Of a DNA stretch of 64,000 nucleotides, positions 56,523 through 64,000 are shown one piece after another. Made by a program: the position numbers and the translations under genes. Below the pieces are notes generated by a model. That model made no database searches. It saw only the letters and a program-made list of their open reading frames with translations, and was not told where the DNA came from. The stretch comes from Malachius bipustulatus (lineage: Eukaryota; Arthropoda; Insecta; Coleoptera; Melyridae). The stretch's first letter is position 1; the number at the start of each line of letters is the position of its first letter. Location: NCBI GenBank assembly GCA_910589415.1, contig OU342636.1:2524437-2588436 (forward strand), in the 5' to 3' direction.

Positions 56523-56671
56523 ATTCCTCACGTCACGAGAAGCGCAGTACGATGATAAAGAGAAAAGAAAAAGAAGAAACACGTTGAAAAAATAAGGTTA
56601 TGTTCACGTGCACGATTTTATTTTAAAAGGTCCGTAATCCGTCTACTACGCTACGTTAACGTTAGTCGATA
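56523..56671 (+). promoter_or_regulatory. Short upstream region of the Myb-domain gene
   Basis: Only about 150 bp separate the repeat from the ATG. It contains TCACGTCACG and a purine-rich stretch AAAGAAAAAGAAG. No TATA box; a TATA-less housekeeping-type promoter, or one partly inside the repeat, is inferred. Confidence 0.35.
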
Positions 56672-59265
56672 ATGAACAGCAATGAACCTGGAAAAATAAT
56701 ACACGGAAGTCCGAGAAAGCATAAATACCGCCGGTTTTGTAACGTGGATTTCTCTGAAACGGAAGATGAAGCACCAGCAACAGGAATAGAGATAGGGCTC
56801 CAAAGTCTGTCTACTCCCAACCACAACTCGTGCAAAATTGGTTCCAAGAACGATTCACCCAACGTGTCTTCTGACTTCAGTGAAACCTCTCCTAAACTCC
56901 AACCCCACAAACACAAGAAGAAAAAAGTTTCAATCGTTACCTTCAGAGCAAAATATGACCAAAGAAATATCTGATGGTCAATTGTTTAACTTCCCCATCC
57001 CTACTAGTTCATCCACTAAACCCAAGGAACCGTCGAAACCTCGGGAATCTGAATCCATTAAATCTCCGATTTTCCCGAACAGAAATAGTGAATCTCGGGC
57101 CAGTTCAGTTGAGTCGAACGGAAAATCGAAGCAACCCAAAACGACACAGCAAGGTGTCACCGACACCGAAACCACAGAGTCCAGTTCCAGGAAGAAGAAG
57201 AAAAAACGCAAAACGACAGAGGAAGGCTCAACGGCATCGGAAGCGTATGATTCGAGCGAGATGGAAACACACACGGCCGAAGAAGACTCGAGCGTTTCAC
57301 ACGACAGTCCGGATTTTGTAGAGGTGGAGCAGATCTACCCAGAACTGAAAGGTGACGAAGCGAAAACGTCGCATGATAAAGATAAAATAAAAAAAAATAA
57401 ACTTAACGTCTCGTTGGCCGAGGAATCTGAAAAGTCGTCAGAATTCGAAACGGAAACACCCGTTCCTGCTTCTCTGAGAAGCACCCCTCTAGAAACTCGA
57501 GAAAATAATGAAAAATTAACACAGAATACGACCGGACCAGAAAAGAGGAAACAAACCGATGAATCGTCTTCGGATGAATATTACCTTTCCCCGAACAATG
57601 TTTCAACGAGCAGCTTCAAGAGTCCAATAATCGGGAAACAAAAGAAGAGTAAATATAACAGCACCACCTACAGTTCGTCTTCGTATGAAGCCAGCCAGGT
57701 TTATACCTGTTCATATAATTTGTTAGATGACAGTAAAATGGAAGATTCAAGTTGTATTCCTCCCACGCAAGATTCAAACTGTAAAATTGATATCGACTAT
57801 CATGATATCGACTCTTATGATAAGTTTAAATGTCGTTTAAACACCATCAGTAAAGATAATCTGGATGAATGTAAAAGAAAAAAATGGACCAAAAAAGAAA
57901 ACTATGAAACTGATGTGGAGTTTTCTATTACCCCGAATCAATCAAAATCTGAAGGAGGCAACCAGAGTCAAGAAGAATTAGTAAACAACCATAATTATGA
58001 GAATTCTCGACAGGTGACAGAAGATTTAATTATTATTACAAATAATCCGAGTGAAGTGAAAATGGAGAAAACTAAGAAGAAGCACAAACACGGTCGCAGT
58101 ATTAAAGATGAAAACTTCGAGGATCCTTCAATCTACGATGTAAGTACAGAATGTCTTGGTGAATGTGACGCTGAAGTTGGGGTTAAGAAAAAGAAGAAGA
58201 AGCACAAGAAACATGATCGCAATCCTAACGTAAATGTAACTCCAACTCGGGACGATGTAATAACTGAAGAGCATATGAGTGATCAAGTTCCTGAAGATGA
58301 TCGAGTTAATAAAAAGAAGAAGGGCAAAACGGAAGATTTAATCCCGGAAGAACTTGAGACTGATTGCGATGAAAACCGGCTCAAGAAGAAGAAGAAAAAG
58401 AAAGACGGTGAACTTACAAGCGATTCCTATGAAATCCGTGTTAAAAAGAAAAAAAGAGAGAAAGATGATCGCAATATTGACAATGAAGTTTATAATTCAT
58501 TGATCGATCTAAACGACTCAATTCTAGAAACACCTGGTGCTGGTGATATATTTGTTGTTAAAAATAAAAAGAAGAAAAGAACCAATGAAACGGGTAATGA
58601 AGAAAATTATATTATCACTAGCACGAATCAATCTAATAGAACTTTGGAAGAAGAAGCAGGAAACGCCATCGAAGGTGACACGGTAATTAAAAAAGATTCC
58701 AAGAATAATCGTGTTAAGAAAAAAAAGGAAAAAACTTCTTTCAAAATAAGTCTTCAAAACCGAAGCGATCTTCATAATGAAATCGATGACGAAGAAGGAA
58801 ACATTACCACGGATCAGTTACAACGGAATAACATCTTCGAAGAACAACCAGGCAACATCCTTGAAGATGACGGAATTTATGAAGAAGAATCTGATAATTA
58901 TCGTGTCAAGAAAAAGAAGAAAAAGACGCATGAAAATCTTCACAGTGGAGAATATTGTTTTACAGCAGAAGCAGGTGTTACAATCAAAGAAGAACCTGAT
59001 AATGATCGCCGTGTCAAGAAAAAAAAGAAAAAGTCTCATGAGAATCTTCAAAATGAAGAAAACTATTTTACAGCTAATCGATTATCACATAATGAAACGT
59101 TTGAAGAAGCAAGTGACATCATCGAAGGTGGCACAATCAAACAAGAACCTGAGAATGATCGTCCGGTCAAAAAAAAGAAGAAGCGTCCTGTGGAAAATGA
59201 TGAAGGTTATGCCATGTCGAACCGGTCAAAAGTCCCTGAAGACAACCAGGAGAATATAAAAAACG
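56672..59265 (+). CDS. Exon 1 of the Myb-domain gene: lysine-rich disordered region
   Basis: Start ATG at 56672 opens frame MNSNEPGKIIHGSPRKHKYR; this frame runs to 56974, but the natural continuation (SLPSEQNMTKEISDGQLF) is one base out of register, crossing over at the A6 run. The main frame then stays open to the GTAAGG donor at 59266. Late repeats of about 55 residues (NYRVKKKKKKTHENL; RRVKKKKKKSHENLQNEENY; RPVKKKKKRPVEND) show tandem duplication within the exon. Confidence 0.75.
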
Positions 59266-62200
59266 GTAAGGCTATGGTTGTAAGTTTTTTTTTATGGATA
59301 CTCTGCACATTTACTGTGAAAATTATTTTCCATTTTTCTGTAAAATTGTCACTTTTGTGAGCTTTATGATGGATTTTGTCGATTTGTATTTCCAACCCTG
59401 CCATAAGAAACTATTTGTTTTTTAATTTTTGTTAAAATCTTCAAAATTGATTAGAGGCTAATTTTTGAAAGTTTTGGTTGCGGAATTTTTCAAAGGAATC
59501 AATTTCTCTGTTAGCCAAACCCCAATTCATTGACAAGAACTTTGATGATTTCAGTAACTAGGGAGAACGAATTGGATAATAGTAGCACCAGCACAGGCGC
59601 CACAAAAGAAAACAAGAAGCGTAAAAAAAGCGATGAAGAAAACGAAGTAGAGTCAAATAAGAAACGCAAAAAAGACGACAATTCTGTAGAAAAAAATAGA
59701 AAAAGTGTAAAGAGAACAAATTCTGACAAAGAAGAAACTGCAACAAAAGGGAAAAAGAAACGAAAAGGTAATCGATTTAATTAAATAATAAATAATAAAT
59801 TGTTCTTCTTTCTCGCCCCTCTCTCCTTCCCCATCTCTCTTTATCCTTCCTTCTCCCCCCTCCACCCTTCTCCCTTTCCCTCCTGACCCTCTCCCTCCCT
59901 CTCCATGAATAATAATTGATTTTGGTTATTATCATATTGCCACATCTAACATCTAACCCTAATTATTAGATTTAATAATAATAATTGTCCCGTTTTTAGG
60001 TTCAACGCCAGTAAAGAACGAGCAACAGGTCGATCCGTCCGCTTTATTGGCATTCAGGCGGAAGTGCAACGAACTCTCGAAACACACCCTCGAGGTGAGT
60101 CCTTTGTTCGAGTTTCGAGTTGAAAATTCCTCGTGTCCCTCTAACCCGACTCATTAATTTCGTTTTCCAGAAACTGTCAAACTTGAAAATTGAAGTGGAC
60201 TGGGAGGAGTGTCCGTTGCACGCGGACGAGACCCGAGTCTCGAAACATCCTTCGAAAAAATTCAAGGAGAGAATGGAGGCGAAGTACGATGTGAAGAAGG
60301 GCAGATTCTCCGGCGACGAAGATCGCATGATCGTCGCGAATTTCAGAGCGTTCTGCGAGGTGAATCGATCGTTTTTTTGCTACAATCCGGCTTTAATATT
60401 CAATAATTTATTTTATTTTATATCAGAGGTACGACTTGAAGAAAGATCCCCGTCCTTTCTTGAAGTTCACCCAGGACTGCAAAAAGACCGACACCATGGT
60501 ATTAAAAAGCGAGCAGAGAATAAAGTTCGTTAAATATTTAGCGAGAGGCCTTAACGACCGTTACTTGCACCAGGTCTATAAGAGGTTCCAGCGTATCAAT
60601 TTCAAGGACTTCAAACGACATGGAGGGTAAGGATTCGTTTATTTTAGTTGAAATAATTGTGATAATAAAAATGACGATTGCAGGTTTAACGAAGAAGAAG
60701 ATGAGCTAATTCTAAGACACATGGAGAGTGAAAGCCTAAAACCAATCTATGAGCTCTCGATTATGTTGAAGCGGGAGTATTTGAGCGTTTATAAAAGATA
60801 TTTAAAGCTGACTCAGAAAGGTGAGTGTGCTAACATCGATTAAATCAGACTTCTTGAACTCATTTTCTTCCCTTGTGACATCATAAACTATTTAAGGCAT
60901 TTATGAGGTGCTAGCTGAAAAGGATTTTTGTAGCGATCTCAAAAACATTTATGAAGCACATTCTGAAATATTTTGTACCATTCTAGAATAATATAAAACA
61001 TTCCAGAACGTTCCATAATATTCATACATTCAAAAATATTCTCTAATCAAACATTCCAACTATTCCAGAACATTCTGGAATTTGTTAGAACATTTTTAAA
61101 TATTCCAAAACCTGCTGGGGTATTCTAGAACCTGTCGGAACATTCCAAAACATGCCCAAGACATTCTAAAACATTCTGGATCATGTCGGAAAATTCTAGA
61201 ACACACCAGAACATTCTTAAGCATTCCAGAACTTTCTGTAACATTCCCAACTTTCTGGAAGATTCTAAGACAGTCTAGAACATGTCAGATCCTTTCTGAA
61301 CATTCCAGAACATTCTGAAACATTCACAACTATTCCAGAACAACTTCTTATAATATTTTGGAATACTCCAAAACCTTCTGGGACATTCTAGAAACCCTCT
61401 AGAATATTCTGAAACATTCCCCAGATATTCTAGAACTTTCTGGAGCGTTTAAGAATATTATAGAACATTGCAGACTCTTCTAAATAATTCATAACATTTC
61501 CACCAAATTCTGAAACATTCGCAGCTATTCCAGAATATTTTGGAACTTGCTGTAACATTCTAGAATATTTAAAAACTTTTTAGGACATTCCAGAACCTGC
61601 TAGAGCATTACGGAACATTCTAAAACATGCCCAAGACATTCTAGAACATTCTGGAGCATTTAAGAAAATTATGAAACTTTTCAGAGCTTTCTGTAACATT
61701 CTCAAAATTCTGGAAGGTTCTAGGGCAATTTAGTAGAACCTTCCAGCCTTTTCTTAAACGTTTTAGAACATTCTGAAATATTCGCACAATTCTGGAACAT
61801 TCTAAAAACATAATATTCTGGAACAATCTAAAACATTTTTCCAAATTTCAAATATTTTTTATTATTCCCAAACATTTTTAATATTCTGCAGATGTTTTAT
61901 GCTCCAACATTCTGAAACATTGTAGAAAACTCTCAACTTTGTTTTATTCTCAAAAATTGTTAAACCTTCTAGACTAGAACATTCTACACCCATTCTCAAA
62001 CATAACCATCGATTGACACCCTTTTCTCCAAATCTCACTCCTGCAGTACTCAACAGAAGCCTTCTCGATTTATGGGGGGGATGAAGTTTAACCCATGGGG
62101 GCTGCAGGGGTTGGTCTTCTTCTACGGACACTTACTTGAATATTATTTTCAGGTACGCCAGTTCATTGGGATAAGGACACGATCGAGGCTTTCTTGAAAG

Positions 62201-63214
62201 CTTTATTGGACGTTACCTTAGCTTCGGGTATAGATGAATTTAAGCGTAGAGAAATTACGTCTTCCGATTTTAAGCAAATTTCTGAGCTCTTAGACATTTC
62301 CGTCTATAAGTTACGGTACGGATGGTATCACGTGATTCATCCGAAACTGTTTGTCAAGAGACTTTCTGCTGGTAAAATGCACGAAACCAGGATAAACCTG
62401 GTTAACATGTAAGTGGCTTACTCAGTTCACCTTATTTCTGTTGCTATGACATACGCATACGATTGAATTTATTATTTCACAATTATTATTGTAGAGATTG
62501 ATGTTGGGTCATGGACTCATGGTCATCTGTGCTTCTTCTTTGTTCTTGCATCAACAGTTTAATTTTTTTTCAATTAATTTAATCATTTTTGCTGGAATTT
62601 ATATATCCCACTTCTGATACCACAGTAACGTAATTCACTTAATTTCAATCTCTATTTTTACATTATAATACCCCAAAATGAAATAATCAAATAACCACAA
62701 CATTCCAGAATGTAACAGGACCAGATGATACAAGAACAGATAACAGAGGTGTCCCATAATCTAACTTCTATGTAATTAATTGAGAAATTATAATAAACTA
62801 ATCTATTCAATAATAAATAATATTTGTATTTTATTTTATCATAGTACGTACATTTGAGGGGATAATAATTAATTACCGGGATTATTTCTTGCAGTATGTA
62901 CGAGAAGAAATACACAGATTGGAAGGATATAAACTTTCAAGAAGTAGCGGAACATTTCCCAGGCTTTTCACCTGTAACATTGTCCAGTCAACTTCAAAGT
63001 ATGTTCAAGAGGCTGGTTCCTCAGGACTTGAGAACTAATTTCAGAAGTAAGGATCGAGTTTATGTTCTATTTTATTGTGACCATCGAGTTTTTTGTTGCA
63101 GAAGCGATCAAATATTTGTATAAAAACTACGAGTGGAAGAGTAGAGTGAACACACCTAATAGAATTTTATCGCTGTCGTTTGATAACGGTGAAATAAAAG
63201 TGAGAAGGTACTGA
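56672..63214 (+). CDS. Nine-exon Myb/SANT-domain nuclear protein, TTF1/Reb1-like
   Basis: Exons: 56672-59265, 59555-59767, 60000-60094, 60171-60359, 60427-60626, 60684-60820, 62153-62408, 62895-63046, 63102-63214; all junctions are GT-AG and phases match. Exon 1 encodes a long disordered, charged region with about ten RVKKKKKK clusters spaced 30-60 residues (nuclear/nucleolar targeting), serine clusters with acidic residues (likely CK2 sites) and IKEEP/IKQEP SUMO-type motifs. Exons 3-9 encode a folded region with Myb-like repeats: KGRFSGDEDRMIVANFRAFC, then RYLHQVYKRFQRINF, FNEEEDELILRHMES, YLSVYKRYLKL, and a later WKDINFQEVAEHF... SQLQSMFKRL. Such tandem Myb repeats after a lysine-rich tail are the layout of TTF1/Reb1 proteins that bind rDNA terminators and stop RNA polymerase I. 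Exon 1 needs one base less in the A6 run at 56921-56926 to stay in frame. Family assignment is by layout; other Myb-type nuclear proteins remain possible. Confidence 0.75.
60860..61990. repeat. Degenerate GAACATTC repeat filling intron 6
   Basis: About 1 kb of irregular units such as AACATTCCAGAACATTCTGG. Because the unit alternates TTC and GAA every five bases, it contains many heat-shock-element patterns; a perfect four-block run, TTCcaGAAcaTTCtgGAA, is at 61063-61080. The remaining part of the intron to 62152 is single-copy in appearance. Confidence 0.8.
62409..62894. other. Intron 7 of the Myb-domain gene
   Basis: 486 bp, GTAAGT donor and TTGCAG acceptor; AT-rich; nothing else recognised. 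Confidence 0.7.
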
Positions 63215-63303
63215 AATAGAGAATACCGATCTATAACCGACCGTTTGGGTGTTGTCAGATTGACAGCTTATGTCAGTTTATGTAAAATAAAATCAGCTGT
63301 GAT

Positions 63304-63480
63304 CAGGGTTGGCAAAATCCGTGTTTTAAATTATTTTAAACAAAACACCTGTTTTTTATTGTTTAAAACAGTTTTTATTGTTTTAAACATAATTTAAGCA
63401 AATGTTTAAATTCCATGTTTTAAACATAGTTTAAAACATTTTTTAAAACATGTTTAAAATGTTTTAAACTTGTTTTTTAT
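63304..63480. mobile_element. hAT-like left end with GTTTAAAC subterminal repeats
   Basis: CAGGGTTGGCAAAATCC at 63304 is the kind of terminal repeat seen in hAT elements. It is followed by about 160 bp rich in TGTTTTAAAC/GTTTAAAAC motifs in both orientations. No right end is found inside the window and 63490-63740 looks unrelated, so it is a fragment or the other end lies beyond. Confidence 0.5.
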
Positions 63481-63499
63481 ATGTGTGTAGCTGCCCTTA

Positions 63500-63740
63500 G
63501 GGGAATATATAACAACAATCTTCAATGTCAAAATTCATTTTCAGGTTTAAGAATTTTAACCGCAACCAAAGAAAAAGAGAAATAAGATATTTATTTTTAA
63601 TTTTTATTTATCATCACATAAAAGTGAAGCATACTGTTTCTTTTGAGAAAACGAAGATATTTATTTATTTTTTTTATTATCACTTCAACATAAAAAAAGT
63701 GAAGCGTACAGTTTCTTTAATTTTTACCTTTTTTTTATGA
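63500..63740. repeat. AT-rich tract with a direct repeat
   Basis: Two similar segments, AAAGTGAAGCATACTGTTTC (about 63623) and AAAGTGAAGCGTACAGTTTC (about 63697), each after a long run of ATTTATTTTT. No gene. Confidence 0.45.
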
Positions 63741-63749
63741 GATTTTATA

Positions 63750-64000
63750 CAGGGTGTCCCATAATATGTGGGCAATCTCCCGGATTTGGGTAAATTTCGT
63801 AAAAATAAATGAAAAAATAGCTATAAAATTAATTCCTCAGAGACACCCCTACAAAGATATTAGCTGTTGAAGTTGAGGGTTGAAAATCAATTTTTTGCAA
63901 TAACTTTTTTATTTCTTGACCGATTTTGATAATTTTTGGTGTTATTTTGTATTATTTTGAATTGTTTGGAATAGTGTTTCATAATCTTTGGTAGCACATA
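63750..64000. mobile_element. Left end of a TA-flanked foldback, runs off the window
   Basis: CAGGGTGTCCCATAATATGT preceded by TA (63748-63749), same terminal motif as the complete foldbacks. The second arm must be outside. Confidence 0.6.

Noticed and set aside
57403..59051. Minus-strand and alternate-frame open frames within exon 1 of the Myb-domain gene
   Set aside because: Shadows of the lysine-rich coding frame; AAG/AAA-rich codons leave the complementary frames open.
59653..59865. Minus-strand 70-codon frame near the end of exon 2
   Set aside because: Lies across a CT-rich intron tract; low complexity, not coding.

Overview
The window is eukaryotic nuclear DNA, almost certainly from an insect. 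It is AT-rich, full of Tc1/mariner-like, hAT-like, piggyBac-like (TTAA), gypsy and APE-type non-LTR elements, has GT-AG introns, and shows only two convincing host loci. I cannot assign an order from sequence alone. Most open reading frames belong to transposable elements (TEs) or are chance frames.

Left third (1-17256). A degraded DDE transposase (1-888) is followed by a deep nest. One minus-strand non-LTR retrotransposon is cut into three pieces (16451-17256 endonuclease; 3793-4567 linker and reverse transcriptase start; 1164-1553 reverse transcriptase). The first break is an 11.9 kb hAT-like element with an 8-bp target duplication (4568-16442). The second is a TTAA-flanked element (1554-3788) that itself carries an internally deleted non-LTR with an intact ORF1. 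Inside the hAT-like element sits a further terminal-inverted-repeat element (6106-16207, duplication TACATC) with minisatellite ends and an unnamed transposase-like gene, itself broken by two more non-LTR elements, one of which carries a foldback element.

Middle (17257-49114). A single exon at 18054-18283 (minus) looks like the membrane-anchor exon of a polypeptide GalNAc-transferase. Around it are foldback elements that start TA-CAGGGTG, a Tc1/mariner-like element with wide D-to-E spacing (24718-28457), an almost complete non-LTR with an intact 966-codon ORF2 (28461-32073), a second DDE element (32761-37060) carrying a 2.2 kb foldback with its own transposase remnant, and pieces of a gypsy-type LTR element (37067-38071 and 41650-44583) with a mariner inserted in the integrase. 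A 1.2 kb repeat with tRNA-like A and B boxes occurs four times; in at least two copies a foldback element lies in its (TA)n tract. Two short minus-strand exons at 45880-46381 may be from an unknown gene.

Right third (49115-64000). A long foldback (49133-53905) is split by a small inverted-repeat element, which is split in turn by a minus-strand non-LTR. A 1.35 kb probable solo LTR and a fourth 1.2 kb repeat follow. From 56672 to 63214 (plus) lies a nine-exon host gene: a lysine-rich disordered region followed by Myb/SANT-like repeats, resembling TTF1/Reb1-type rDNA terminator-binding proteins. Its sixth intron is a kilobase of degenerate GAAnnTTC repeats matching the heat-shock element pattern. 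The window ends with a hAT-like end and the start of another foldback.

The host genes show no sign of working together. The TEs are related by who landed in whom, and several pre-insertion sites can be read directly from target duplications.
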